The notes beneath the pieces were generated by a model, which searched no databases, was not told the origin of the DNA, and saw only the letters and a list, made by a program, of their open reading frames with translations. 64,000 nucleotides of DNA. It comes from Aliamphritea spongicola. Lineage in GTDB: Bacteria; Pseudomonadota; Gammaproteobacteria; Pseudomonadales; Balneatricaceae. A program made the position numbers and the translations under genes. Positions 39,616 through 50,633 of the stretch are shown here, piece after piece (position 1 is the first letter of the stretch; every line of letters begins with the position of its first letter). Location: assembly GCA_024347235.1 (NCBI GenBank), contig AP025283.1:4836001-4900000 (forward strand), given 5' to 3'.

Positions 39616-40211
39616 CAGTCGTCGCTCACACCGATATTACTGACACCTTCGTTAGACGCCAGTTCACGCAGTTCAGACAGGAATTTAGCATTTGGCTGTT
39701 TCACACTGTTCAGGCGGCGCACCACCTCTTCCTGAAATGCTTCTTCCTGCAACATCATGTCGTGATTGCTGATCAGCCGCAGCACTTCTTCATCAGACAA
39801 TTGCGCTTCAGCAGTCACTTCCACAAAAGTTGCCACACATTCCAGTGACAGATTGCCGATATTTGCCGCTTCTGCACGGCTGTTGTCCAGCAAACAGCTG
39901 ACACAGGAGAACAGTGCCACCATGGCATCCAGCGCCGGCGATGCACCGTACATATCAAACTCATCCAGATCCGGCATATTGTCTTCAATATTGCTCAGCT
40001 GAACTTCAAAGTTCATTTTTGCACCGGTGTTCCCCAGCTGATTCCAGACACCGTCGAGAATCTGCCGTACCTGATGCCGGTCACCGAATTCCAGCAACCG
40101 GGAAAACAGTGCAAAATTCGGATACATACGTTCAGTCAGCGCAACCGAAAAGGCCGTCAGTTGCCACCCTTCCAGGGCCTTGATCTCTTTTTCCAGCATC
40201 CACTGTGACAT
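39615..40211 (-). CDS. YjaG family (DUF416) protein
   Basis: A 198-residue protein typical of DUF416: LEGWQLTAFSVALTERMYPN, LNFEVQ-like MNFEVQLSNIED, and FDMYGASPALDAMVALFSCV. The function is not established. The frame is intact. It is the first gene of a three-gene group with the two small membrane proteins downstream, coupled by a one-base overlap to the next. Confidence 0.85.
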   Translation of the reverse strand: MSQWMLEKEIKALEGWQLTAFSVALTERMYPNFALFSRLLEFGDRHQVRQILDGVWNQLGNTGAKMNFEVQLSNIEDNMPDLDEFDMYGASPALDAMVALFSCVSCLLDNSRAEAANIGNLSLECVATFVEVTAEAQLSDEEVLRLISNHDMMLQEEAFQEEVVRRLNSVKQPNAKFLSELRELASNEGVSNIGVSDD

Positions 40212-40419
40212 AGCAGAATTCTCTTTGGTTTAAAGTGCCCTATTGTACGGGTATTGGTAGATTTTGCAGCTTTTCAGCAGCAAAACTGTGACTTTTCCCG
40301 CCCCTTAAAGGGAAATTTACCCGCCAGCGCCAAACTGCTGTTTTAATAACCAAGATGCTTAATATTATTCAGTTTTTCTTGTTATACTGACCGGTAAATT
40401 TTCTAACAGACGCGCCCCT

Positions 40420-40967
40420 ATGAATAGTAACGTCATGGTTAAAGCCATTAACTGTCTCGACGGTCTGAGTGAATGTATCGGCCGCACAATTTCCTGGCTG
40501 ACACTGGCAATGGTGATTGTCACCTTCATTGTCGTTGTCATGCGGTATGTCTTCGAAGTCGGCAACATTCAGTTGCAGGAATCTGTCATATACATGCACA
40601 GTTTTGTCTTCCTCCTCGCCGCCGGATACACCCTGAAACATGACGGCCACGTCCGGGTAGATATTTTTACCGGCCGCTGGGGAACGCGGCAAAGCCATTA
40701 TCAACATCATCGGTACCCTGTTTCTGTTATTCCCGGTTGCCGGGTTTATTCTGTGGATCTCCTGGGATTATGTCGCCTTCTCCTGGAAAAATCTGGAAGG
40801 TTCACAGGAAGCCGGGGGTATCGAAGCACTCTTTATTCTCAAAACCTGTCTGGTTGTAATGCCCATACTGATGCTCCTGCAGGGCTGGCAGAACTGATGC
40901 GGAATCTGTTGGTACTGACCGGCGACGGTCACCTGTTAAAAATGATGATCTGGAGCACCCGTTATGA
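40420..40967 (+). CDS. TRAP transporter small permease DctQ (four apparent frameshifts)
   Basis: The repaired protein is about 183 residues with four membrane segments (LAMVIVTFIVVVMRYVF, FVFLLAAGYTL, TLFLLFPVAGFILWIS, CLVVMPILMLLQG) and the family phrase GNIQLQESVIYMHS and HVRVDIFYRPLGERGKA. It pairs with DctM in sodium-driven uptake of organic acids. Breaks are near 40666 (T), 40680 (G), 40892 (G) and 40939 (A). Repairing the last gives an ATGA overlap with dctM, the usual coupling. Confidence 0.85.
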
Positions 40968-42344
40968 TCACTGAATTACTGCCATTGCTGTTATTTCTGG
41001 GGGCAATCATTGTCCTGCTGCTGGGTTATTCAGTGGCCTTTTCTCTGGCGGGTACCGGTCTGATCTTTGCTGCCATCGGCATCATGACAGGCACCTTTGA
41101 ACCACAGTTTCTTGAAGCCGTACCCAACCGTATTTTCGGCATTATGAACAACACGGTACTCATTGCCGTGCCCCTGTTTGTCTTCATGGGCGTGATGCTG
41201 GAACGTTCCAAAATTGCCGAAGAACTGCTGGATACCATGGCGGCTCTGTTCGGCCCGCTGCGGGGCGGCCTGGGCATTTCCGTGACGGTGGTAGGCATGT
41301 TACTGGCCGCCAGTACCGGCATTGTCGGCGCAACGGTAGTCACCATGGGTCTGTTATCCCTGCCGACCATGCTGCGCCGGGGCTATGACCGGGTGTTGCC
41401 ACCGGCACCATCTGCGCATCCGGTACGCTGGGGCAGATCATACCGCCATCCATCGTGCTGGTATTACTGGGGATGTGATTTCATCCGCTTATCAGCAATC
41501 CCAGCTGGACCGCGGCATTTTCTCACCGGAAACCGTTACCGTCGGCGACCTGTTTCTGGGGGCACTGATTCCCGGCCTGATGCTGGTAGGTGCCTATATC
41601 CTGTACCTGGTGGGCAAAGCCATTTTCCAGCCAGACACCGTACCGGCCATTCCGAAAGAAGAACGTTCCGCTATGGATAACATGTTCCGCCGGGTATGTT
41701 CAGCACTGTTACCGCCGGTTTTACTGGTCGGGCTGGTGCTGGGCTCAATTCTGGCGGGCTGGGCAACACCGACTGAGGCAGCATCCGTCGGTGCAGTGGG
41801 CGCCATTCTGCTGGCCCTGATGCGCCGCTGTCTGACTCTGGGCATTCTGAAAGAAGTCATGCAGACCACGACTCAGGTCAGCTCCATGGTATTCATTATT
41901 CTGGTGGGCGCGTCGATCTTCTCACTGGTATTCCGCGGCTACGGCGGTGATGATCTGGTACGGGAATTTCTGACCGATCTGCCCGGTGGTGTATTCGGTG
42001 CAGTACTGCTGGTTATGCTGGTCATTTTCCTGCTGGGCTTCTTCCTGGACTTCATTGAAATCACCTTCGTGGTAGTGCCGATTGTCGCGCCAATACTGCT
42101 GTCGATGGGCCTCGATCCGATCTGGCTGGGCATCATGATCGCCATCAACCTTCAAACGTCGTTCCTGACGCCGCCGTTTGGCTTCGCCCTGTTCTATTTG
42201 CGCGGCGTAGCGCCGGCCAGTATTACGACCATGCAGATTTACCGGGGTGTTATCCCGTTTATACTGATTCAGTTACTGGCACTGATCGCCATCGCACAGT
42301 GGCCGGCACTGGCCACCTGGTTACCGACACTGGTTTACGGATAA
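40964..42344 (+). CDS. TRAP transporter large permease DctM (two apparent frameshifts)
   Basis: The repaired protein is about 460 residues with around twelve membrane segments. It has the family sequences NNTVLIAVPLFVFMGVMLERS, GTICASGTLGQIIPPSIVL and FFLDFIEITFVVVPIVAP. Breaks are near 41397 and in the G run at 41470-41473, both repaired by one base. The matching binding protein is probably the DctP gene at 45764-46893, beyond two Sel1-SPOR genes. Confidence 0.85.
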
Positions 42345-42365
42345 AAAGCACCTGAAGGAGAAGGC

Positions 42366-43567
42366 ATGACTGCTAAAGCAACCGGAATTTGCATACTTGC
42401 CAGTCTGTGTATCAGTCTGGCAGCTCACGGATCGGATACCGACGCCTGCTTAAGCAGTTTTGAAGCCGGCCAGCTGGAACAGGCCCGGCAACAGTGCGAG
42501 CCACTGGCCAACCAGGGTTTTCCTGAAGCCAACTTCATCATGGCGCGCATTGTTACCAATACGCCGCCGGTTGATTACCCCAAAGCCATCTACTGGCTGC
42601 AACGGGCCACTGAACTGGATCATGCCGAGGCGGCTTACAACCTCGGCATTGCCTATCAGACCGGTACCGGCATCAGTAAAGACCTGCCTCAGGCCATTAA
42701 GACCTACCAGCGTTCTGCTGAACTGGGCAATGCAAAAGCCCAGCGAAACTTAGGGCTGATGTACAGCGCCGGTATCGGCACCGAACAGAACTACCCGAAA
42801 GCTTTCGAGTATTTCACCGCCTCGGCCAGGGCCGGTGAAGCCACCAGCCAGTACAACCTGGGCATTATGTATCTGCAGGGCACCGGCACCGAACGTGATC
42901 CGGAACTGGCGCAGGAATGGCTGACCCGCGCCGCCAGCAATGGCGACAGCAACGCCCAGATGACCCTTGGCGTGCTGTTACAGGACTCGGACCTGAATGC
43001 CAGCCTGCTGTGGTATAACCGGGCAGCAGAACAGAACAACCCCTATGCCCTGTATAACCTGGCCATTCTGTACTGGAAAGGTGAACGGTTAGCAAAAATC
43101 CGGAACGGGCTGCTTACTTTGCCCGGCGGGCTGAAGAGCAGGGCCACAGCAAAAGTGCGGAATTACTGGCTCAGATCAACCGCCAGACAGCGCTTAATCC
43201 CCAACCCGTTACACCTGTGATCACGTCACCATCCACACCTGTTGTAACGGCTTCCGCGAATAACCAGGGCCTGCGTGATACCGACTGGATCATGCAACAG
43301 CCTAAACGGGAATACTTTGCCCAGCTGACTCAGCTGAAAACACTGCAGGAAGTGGAACCCTATCTGCGCCAGCATAATCTCACCGGGAAGGTCGATTATT
43401 TCCCGGCGAAAACGAAGTTAGGCGAGGTTTACATTATCATTTTCCGGGGTGGCTTCGACGGCGTTGTCAGTACCCGGACAGGCATGGAAGGGGTTGTTCC
43501 TGATAAAATCAGTAAAAATGCCTGGATACGTACCTTTGAATCACTACAAAACGGCATAAAACAATAA
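42366..43567 (+). CDS. Sel1-repeat protein with C-terminal SPOR-like domain, copy 1 (one apparent frameshift)
   Basis: The repaired protein is about 400 residues. A signal peptide (ILASLCISLAAHGS) is followed by about six Sel1 repeats (for example AAYNLGIAYQTGTGISKD, AQRNLGLMYSAGIGTEQN, SQYNLGIMYLQGTGTERD) and a C-terminal SPOR-like segment (YFAQLTQLKTLQEVEPYL, YFPAKTKLGEVYIIIF). SPOR domains bind denuded peptidoglycan at division sites; Sel1 repeats mediate protein contacts. It lies 21 bases after dctM and has a paralogue next door. The break is in an A run near 43094-43098. Confidence 0.75.
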
Positions 43568-43702
43568 ACACCGACTATTTGCCGGGGTATAATGCCCCGG
43601 TAACTAATCTGCCGGGACGCAACCTAGTTCATACCCTGCAGCATTCTCCCCTGACTGCTTTCTCTGCAGGCCCAATACACCGGTTTCTGGAGTAGCACGC
43701 TG

Positions 43703-45234
43703 ATGCGTCTGATTACATCTGTCATAGCTGCAATTACCCTGCTGCCGGCGCTGTGCCTGGCGGCTGCGCAGCCTGCTCAGGACGCCTGCCGGGAAGCATT
43801 TCAGACCAACATGGTTGAAGCAGCACTGGCTGCCTGTGAGCCACTGGCTGAACAGGGAGATGGCGAAGCGGCCTTCCTTGCTGCACGAACCTATAGCCTC
43901 CATTTTGATGATTTCCAGAGTCAGGCTAACGCCCTCAAATGGCTGAAAGTTGCCCGTCAGGCCGGACTGGCTGAAGCCGGCTATTATCTGGGACTGGCTT
44001 ACCAGCACGGCCAGGGAACCTATATCGATCTGGACAAGGCCATCGATGCATACCGGTTTTCAGCCAACAGAAATAACCCCCACGCCCAGCGGAATCTGGG
44101 CATGCTGTACAAAGAGGGAACGGTGTCCCGCGGGACGGCGCCAAAGCCTTTGAACTGATCAGCCGCTCTGCCAAAGCCGGTATTATCGACAGCCAGCTCA
44201 CCGCCGGCGTCATGCTACTGCGTGGTGAAGGGGTCGAAAAGGATGAACGCCTGGGCCACAGCTGGATTAAGCAGGCCGCCGTCGCCGGCAATCAGGATGC
44301 TCAGTTGGCGCTGGGTATCATGTATTCCGATCTGGATATTGAAGCCAGCATTAACTGGTATGAACAGGCTGCCGCTCAGGATAATCCCTATGCCCTGTAC
44401 CATCTGGCCATCCTTTACCTGAAAGGCCTGCGGGTACCACAGGACCTGCAGAAAGCCCGGGAATATGCCCGCCATTCTGCTGAACTGGGGCACTTATCCA
44501 GCTCCACCCTGCTGCAATCCATTGATGAACGGCTGGCACAGATTTCACCGGAAGAACGGGCCGCCAAAGCGGAAGCTGAAGCAGCCAAACCGGTGCTGAC
44601 CGACAAACTGAAATCAGAACTGATTCCACAGCCTAAACACACCCCAAAGACAAAAGTCGTTATCAAAACCACAACGCCGCCTAAACCGGCAAAACCTGCA
44701 GCAGCGCCTAAACCACCTAAACCGGCAAAACCTGCCAAGCCAGCTAAGCCGGCTACCCCGCCCAAGGTTACTGTCGCTGTTGCCAGCCCGCCAGTGGAAA
44801 AACACAGGAAAAAGCCGCTAAAAAGCACCGGAGGCAACCGCAAAGGTTTCCACCAAAAACCTGACTTCCGGCAAGCGTCTCACCAGCATCAGCAAACCGG
44901 CACCCGTAGCGGCTCCACAAACGGTTTCCGGGCTGCAAAGTCTGGAATGGATCCTGTTACAGCCGGGTAAGGAATATCTTACCCAGCTGGTGCAGTTGGC
45001 CACCCTTGAACAGGTGGATGCTTACATACGCCAGCATAAACTGGCCGGCAAAGTCATCTACTTCCCGGCCCGTACACAACTGGGCGATGTCTACATCGTC
45101 CTGTTCAGAACCGGTGTGACCCGCATTAAAAGGCCCGCATTATCAGCCGGAAAGCCTTACCGGCCAGCCTGGTAGACAGCGCCTGGATCCGGCCATTCAA
45201 TTCGTTACAGAAGGCTGTCGGACCGGCTCAGTAA
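43703..45234 (+). CDS. Sel1-repeat protein with C-terminal SPOR-like domain, copy 2 (four apparent frameshifts)
   Basis: The repaired protein is about 511 residues with the same plan as copy 1: signal peptide ending LAAA, Sel1 repeats (AGYYLGLAYQHGQGTYID, AQRNLGMLYKEGTGVPRD, ALYHLAILYLKGLRVPQD), then a long Pro/Lys/Ala-rich linker (PKPPKPAKPAKPAKPATPP) that copy 1 lacks, and a SPOR-like end (YLTQLVQLATLEQVDAYI, YFPARTQLGDVYIVLF). The linker could span periplasm or cell wall. Breaks lie near 44124 (G), 44800 (A), 44820 (A) and 45132 (A). Confidence 0.75.
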
Positions 45235-45255
45235 ACTTCTGCACAGGGAGCGTCT

Positions 45256-45711
45256 ATGCAATACGGATTATTACTGCTCGCCATCGCTGCCGGCTTTATG
45301 CTGCCCATCCAGGGCGCGCTCAATGCCCGGCTCGGTGGTTTAATGGAACATCCGATGCAGGCGACACTGATCTCTTATATCGGTGGTCTGATCGCCTGTT
45401 TGCTGGTGCTGTTTTTCGTCCAGCGCAGCGTACCTGAAATCCGTAAACTCACAGAGATTAACTGGTATCTGTACTGTGGAGGTTTTCTCGGTGCCGTGTT
45501 TGTCAGCTCCATGCTTTACCTGATGCCCAAGATTGGCATCGCCAACATGCTCGCCGCTGCCATTGTCGGTCAGCTTATTATGTCCACCGTGCTGGACCAT
45601 TTTGGCGCGCTGGGTAACCCGCAGATTCCGGTAAACAGCTCCCGGATTATCGGCATTGTTTTGCTGTTACTGGGCCTGTATTTCATTCAGCGATCACGCT
45701 CAGTTATCTGA
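45256..45711 (+). CDS. YdcZ-type DMT family membrane protein
   Basis: A 151-residue membrane protein with about five hydrophobic segments, beginning MQYGLLLLAIAAGFMLPIQGALNARLG, which is typical of the DMT_YdcZ family (PF04657), and ending GIVLLLLGLYFIQRS. It may be an exporter half, but the substrate is unknown. The frame is intact. It lies 21 bases after the second Sel1-SPOR gene and ends at a strong terminator. Confidence 0.75.
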   Translation: MQYGLLLLAIAAGFMLPIQGALNARLGGLMEHPMQATLISYIGGLIACLLVLFFVQRSVPEIRKLTEINWYLYCGGFLGAVFVSSMLYLMPKIGIANMLAAAIVGQLIMSTVLDHFGALGNPQIPVNSSRIIGIVLLLLGLYFIQRSRSVI

Positions 45712-45722
45712 ATACCAGCCAC

Positions 45723-45748
45723 AAAAAGGCCGCAAATGCGGCCTTTTT
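45723..45748. terminator. Bidirectional terminator between the YdcZ and DctP genes
   Basis: AAAAAGGCCGC/GCGGCCTTTTT with an AAAT loop, between convergent genes. Confidence 0.9.
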
Positions 45749-45763
45749 ATCTGTACAAAACAC

Positions 45764-46893
45764 TTACAGAGAACGGGCGTTAAGGTAAGCCTGTTCAGAC
45801 ACAGCGTGCCACTTCTTCGCCTGATCGCGGAACTTAACGAAAGAATCGAACACTTTCTTCGACATTGGATCTTTCGCCGCTTCTTCAGAAACAACCTGAT
45901 CAGACAGTTCTTTCATCTGCATCAGTACTTCATCCGGGAACTTGCGCAGTTCAACATTGTGCTCATTCACCAGCTGTTCCAGTGCGTGGTTGTTCTTCGC
46001 GGTGAAGTCAGCCAGCATATCCTGGTTTGCAACACGGATCGCGTTACGGACGATAGACTGCAGGTCAGCCGGCAGTTTCTCAAACGCTTCCTTGTTGATG
46101 AACGTTTCCAGCGTGGTACCTGGCTCATGCCAGCCCGGGTAGTAGTAATATTTCGCCGCTTTATGCAGACCGAACGCCAGATCGTTATACGGACCTACCC
46201 ACTCAGTTGCATCAATCGCACCGGACTGCAGTGACGGGAAGATTTCGCCGCCCGGCAGCAGTACAGGGTACCACCGGCACGCTTCAGCACTTCACCGCCC
46301 AGGCCCGGAATACGCATTTTCAGACCTTTCAGGTCTTCAACGCTGTTGATTTCACGGTTGAACCAGCCACCCATCTGAACACCGGTGTTACCTGCTGCGC
46401 CCGGAATCAGACCGAACTCAGCATAAACTTCTTCCCACAGCTCCATACCGCCGCCGTGGTACAGCCAGGAGTTCATTTCCTGTGCTGTCAGACCGAAAGG
46501 TACCGCTGCGAAGAACTGTGCCGCCGTAGATTTACCCTTCCAGTAGTATGAAGCGCCGTGCCCCAGTTCAGCAGTACCGCGGGATACCGCATCGAAAATT
46601 TCCAGTGCGCCAACCAGCTCTTTTGCACCGTATACTTTAACGGTGATACGGCCGCCGGACATTTCACCGATCAGCTCCGCCAGTTTATTAGCGCCGGTGC
46701 CCAGACCCGGGAAGTTCTTCGGCCAGGTGGTTACCATTTTCCATTCAATCGGTGCAGGCTTTTCAGGTGCAGCCGGTGCGGGTGCCGCTTCCGGTTTACA
46801 GTCAGCAACCGGTGCTTTTTCTTCCGTACAAGCAGCCAGACCGACCGCAGCCGCCCCCAGACCGAGGACTTTAACTATCTCACGACGTTTCAC
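45764..46893 (-). CDS. TRAP transporter substrate-binding protein DctP, TakP-like (one apparent frameshift)
   Basis: The repaired protein is about 376 residues. The N-terminus VKRREIVKVLGLGAAAVGLAAC has twin arginines and a lipobox-like LAAC, followed by an Ala/Pro linker. The binding domain shows MVTTWPKNFPG, KVYGAKELVGALEIFDAV, and GAIDATEWVGPYNDLAFG, typical of the alpha-keto-acid (TakP) branch. The GTG at 46893 has AAGGAG upstream. It probably serves the DctQM pair at 40420-42344. The break is near 46268-46270 (C run). Confidence 0.85.
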
Positions 46894-47139
46894 GTTGTTC
46901 TCCTTTCTATGCCAGTCTGCAAAGCGGATTACATACACCAATCACACCGCAGCAGGCGGACAAAATTATGCAGTTATTATTATTCACTCAGGGAAAATAG
47001 CACGCAGCCATATTTGCTGCAATTTCAATCAGTAACCAAAGTACCAACAGACCTTCTGGGGTTTTCTGCGGATAGATTATAGAATGGCGATTTTATTGAT
47101 ATACTCCCTGAACACCCATCATCCTGAAGAGGTCGGACG

Positions 47140-48020
47140 TTGCAGTCTCTGAATCTTTTAAAATCGATTGCTGATGCAAAAGCAACCTGCGTAAATCAGA
47201 ACAGAAAGTTGCTGATTACGTACTGGAAAACCCTTCAGAGGTGATCCATATGCGCATTGTCGATCTGGCTTCAGAAGCAAACGTCAGTGAACCAACGGTA
47301 GTCCGTTTCTGCCGGGCGCTGAACTATGACGGCTTTCAGGATTTCAAACTCACCCTGGCCCAGGGTCTGGCCAGCAATGCCAACTTTGAACAGTTCTCCC
47401 TGAACAGCAAAGATACGGTCAGTGAGTTTAAGCAGAAAATTTTCGACTCGACCGTCGGCAATATGATGCGGGTCCGTGAGGAGCTGGATTCAGACACTCT
47501 GGAGTCAGCCATCAACGCCATTGCCAAAGCTGGCCGTGTCGAACTGTACGGCTTCGGTGCATCCGCCCCGGTGTGTGACGACGCCCAGCATAAATTCCAC
47601 CGTCTGAAAATTTCTGCATCCGCGTATTCTGATCCGCACATGCAGATGATCTCCGCCACCACCCTGAGCAATGATGATGTGGTCATCGCCATTTCCCAGA
47701 CCGGCCGGACCAAAGATTTGCTGCACGCCATTAAACTGGTGAAAGCGGCAGGCGCAACAGTGATATCCCTGTGTCCGAGCAACACACCGCTGTCGGCACT
47801 GGCCAACATCTCTATCCATATCGATCTGGAAGAAGATAAAGATCTCAGCACCCTGATGTCTTCCCGGGTAGTTCACCTGGTGGTCATCGATGTACTGGCG
47901 GTGGGCGTTGCCATGAAGCTGGGACCGGGTCTGCTGGATCACCTGAAAACCATCAAACGCAGCCTCAAAAGCCTGCGTCAGAACGACAAACGCTTGCCTA
48001 TTCGCAAACCCGGGCTGTAA
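47140..48020 (+). CDS. hexR: RpiR-family regulator HexR (one apparent frameshift)
   Basis: The repaired protein is about 293 residues. The N-terminal helix-turn-helix has NVSEPTVVRFCRALNYDGFQDFKL, and the C-terminal SIS sugar-phosphate domain has GRVELYGFGASAPVCDDAQHKF, AISQTGRTKDLL and SLCPSNTPLSALA. It closely matches HexR, which senses 2-keto-3-deoxy-6-phosphogluconate and controls Entner-Doudoroff and central carbon genes. It starts with TTG at 47140, and one base must be added near 47181 to join the first helices to the rest. Its usual partners (zwf, edd) are not next to it. Confidence 0.8.
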
Positions 48021-48245
48021 TTTTTCAGCCATCTTCCTGTCATTGTTGCGTCACCTGCCCCTGCTAATCTGCCGGTCGCTGATCAATAGCCGTGCTCCCT
48101 TATTCTGTGGACCGGTGTTTGAAAATTGTACAAAAATCGTATTAAACTATTGCGGTGCATTTCAGCAGCCGCTCTCTGGTATCTGATCTATACAATCAAA
48201 CCAGAGGGCCAGATTGCTTAGAGAAAGAGTATAGGAGCGAGTGCT

Positions 48246-48452
48246 ATGCAGCTACGTAAAAATCAGGATCTCAACGAACTGCAAACGGAAATCTTCGATC
48301 TCATGGTAGGCATCGAAGAGGAAGAGCAACAGGCGCGACAGAAAGTCGCCAGCAAACGGTCACTTCTCGCGCGACGCGCAATCGAAAATCATCGCGAACA
48401 AAAAGCTTTAGTCAGCGAAATCGATGATGAACACTGGTTCGATGATCTTTAA
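48246..48452 (+). CDS. Small acidic/basic protein, PA3496-like
   Basis: A 68-residue protein with a charged helix followed by SLLARRAIENHREQKALVSEI and an acidic aromatic end (DDEHWFDDL). This resembles the small PA3496 family of pseudomonads, whose role is unclear. AGGAGCGAGTGCT precedes the ATG, giving a good ribosome site. No membrane segment is seen. The family assignment is tentative. Confidence 0.6.
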   Translation: MQLRKNQDLNELQTEIFDLMVGIEEEEQQARQKVASKRSLLARRAIENHREQKALVSEIDDEHWFDDL

Positions 48453-48516
48453 TCTGGTCTGCGGTAACTGAACCAATTCCTTCTGACAGCCCCGTCAGGG
48501 GCTGCAGACAATACCA

Positions 48517-48951
48517 TCAGGCTGAGCCATCACCGTCCGGTGCAAACATCGCGATTACTTCCGCTTCCGTCATACACTTGGTGTCGTTGGCAAACGCATA
48601 ATAGTCCGGCTTGTGGTCGATAAAGATCTGGTGATCCAGCACGAACCCTTCCGTATCCGTAAATAACCCCGCCGGCATAATATACTGGCCGGTCTGCCGC
48701 ATCCGCCAGAACAGATGGGTACCACAGCGCTGACAAAAGCCCCGCTCGGCCCATTCGGATGATGCAAAGGTTGCCAGGCTGTCACCGTCCAGTTGCACAC
48801 CGGTACCGCAATCCACCGCCAGCAACGGCCCGCCGCCCCATTTACGGCACATACCGCAATGGCAGACGCCCACCTGAGCATCCAGCTGTTCGACCTTTAC
48901 ACTTACACCGCCACACAAACAACTGCCCTGCTGATCAGCTAACTTTGTCAT
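48517..48951 (-). CDS. GFA-family (glutathione-dependent formaldehyde-activating enzyme-like) zinc protein
   Basis: A 144-residue protein with the zinc-site cysteines of the family: GSCLCGGV, CHCGMCRKWGGG and CQRCGTHLFW. These proteins have a Mss4-like fold; only some act on formaldehyde-glutathione adducts, so the reaction is uncertain. The frame is intact and the gene stands alone. Confidence 0.85.
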   Translation of the reverse strand: MTKLADQQGSCLCGGVSVKVEQLDAQVGVCHCGMCRKWGGGPLLAVDCGTGVQLDGDSLATFASSEWAERGFCQRCGTHLFWRMRQTGQYIMPAGLFTDTEGFVLDHQIFIDHKPDYYAFANDTKCMTEAEVIAMFAPDGDGSA

Positions 48952-49000
48952 AACCTTCTCCCTGTTAACGGCCCGGTTCAGTGTTCAGGGTAAAGAATAT

Positions 49001-50464
49001 TCAGCGGTACTGAACGGCCCCTTCTAACACCACAGCAGCATGTTCCCGCTTTAATTCCCGGGGTTCCGAAACCCCGCAGGAATGGGCGATCATGGCTACC
49101 TGATGGACCAGGTTGTCATGGTAATTGCGTACCCGTACCGCTTTATCTGTCGGTACCAGCCCGCGTTGCAGATCTTTATTATGGGTGGTAATCCCAGTTG
49201 GGCAACTGTTCTTGTTACACTGCAGCGCCTGAATACAGCCCAGCGCGAACATAAAGCCCCGGGCGCCGACCACAAAATCCGCCCCCAGACACAGTGCCGC
49301 GCCCACATCCGTCGGGTTAATACATTTACCGGACGCCACGATTCTGATCCGCTCCCGCAAGCCATGCATGACCAGCTTATTCACCAACAACGGCAGACTT
49401 TCTTTTAACGGCAGGCCAACGCTGTCCATCAGGGGCATCGGTGCTGCACCGGTGCCGCCGTCACTACTGTCAATGGTAATGAAGTCCGGTGCCTGCTCGA
49501 TGCCTCTGGCGATTACCGCTTCACAGAACTCATCCAGCCAGGTGGTCGAACCCAACACCAGCTTGAAGCCTACCGGCTTGCCGGTTACATCCCGGATGTG
49601 ATTGACCATATCCAGCAAGTCATCAATGGAAGCAATGTCCGGATGGCGGTTCGGACTGATAGACGGCTCCCCTTCAGGAATCCCCGAATCGCTGCAATTT
49701 CAGCGCTGACCTTTTCACCTGGCAACATACCGCCCTTACCGGGCTTTGCTCCCTGGCTGAGCTTAATCTCAAACATCCGCACCTGTTCGATCGCCGCTTT
49801 CTCACGGAGCTTTTCATCACTCAACCGGCCTTCCAGATCCCGCACACCGTACTTAGCGGTGCCGATCTGGCAGACAATGTCGCAGCCACCTTCCAGATGG
49901 TAAGGTGAAATCCCACCTTCACCGGTATTCATCCAGCAACCGGCTTCCCGGGCACCGTTTGCCAGCGCCAGTACCGCCGGTTTGGACAGCGCCCCGAAGC
50001 TCATACCGGAGATATTAAAAGGATTTAGCGTCATAAGGTGTCGCACAGTGCGGACCGATCCGTAACGGCCGGGTTGTTACCGCATCTTCTGTCAGGGTGG
50101 GGAAAGGGCAATTCAGGAAATAATAGGTGCCGGGAATCCGCAAATCACGGGTGGAACCAAAGGCGATGGTATCTTCAACATTCTTTGCAGCCCGGTACAC
50201 CCAGCTGCGCTGCGCCCGGTTAAAGGGCATTTCTTCCCGGTCCTGCGCAAAGAAATACTGACGGAAAAACTCTCCCAAGTGCTCGAACACATAGCGGAAA
50301 CGGCCAAACAGAGGATAGTTGCGGCGAATGGTCTGGGTCGTCTGATGTTTATCTATCTGATAAATCACCACACAGGCAAGCAGACCTGCCACGAAAATAA
50401 ACAACAGGATACCACCCAGAATTGCGACAAAGTTGATCGCAAAGCTACTTATCGGATCAAGCAT
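49001..50464 (-). CDS. Membrane-anchored FMN-binding glutamate synthase-like protein (two apparent frameshifts)
   Basis: The repaired protein is about 487 residues. An N-terminal membrane segment (FVAILGGILLFIFVAGLLACVV) precedes a glutamate-synthase FMN domain: FNISGMSFGALSKPAVLAL, NTGEGGISPYHLEGG, SDGGTGAAPMPLMD, and an iron-sulfur-type cysteine loop CNKNSCPTGITTH. It lacks the amidotransferase domain of GltB, so its substrate and ammonia source are unknown. The break at about 49678 needs one added G; the one at about 50028 needs one T removed. Confidence 0.85.
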
Positions 50465-50633
50465 AATGAGTCCTCACCTTATTATTTTTCTAAACCGGCG
50501 TTTTATTTTTACCCCACATAAGAGATGCGTCACAAGGGTTATCAGCCACTTATGCCTCCCATGCTGTGTAAATCATTCTCTCCTCTCTTCCGGAAACCAG
50601 GCTGAAAATGTCTCCTGAAACACGTCAGTCTTT

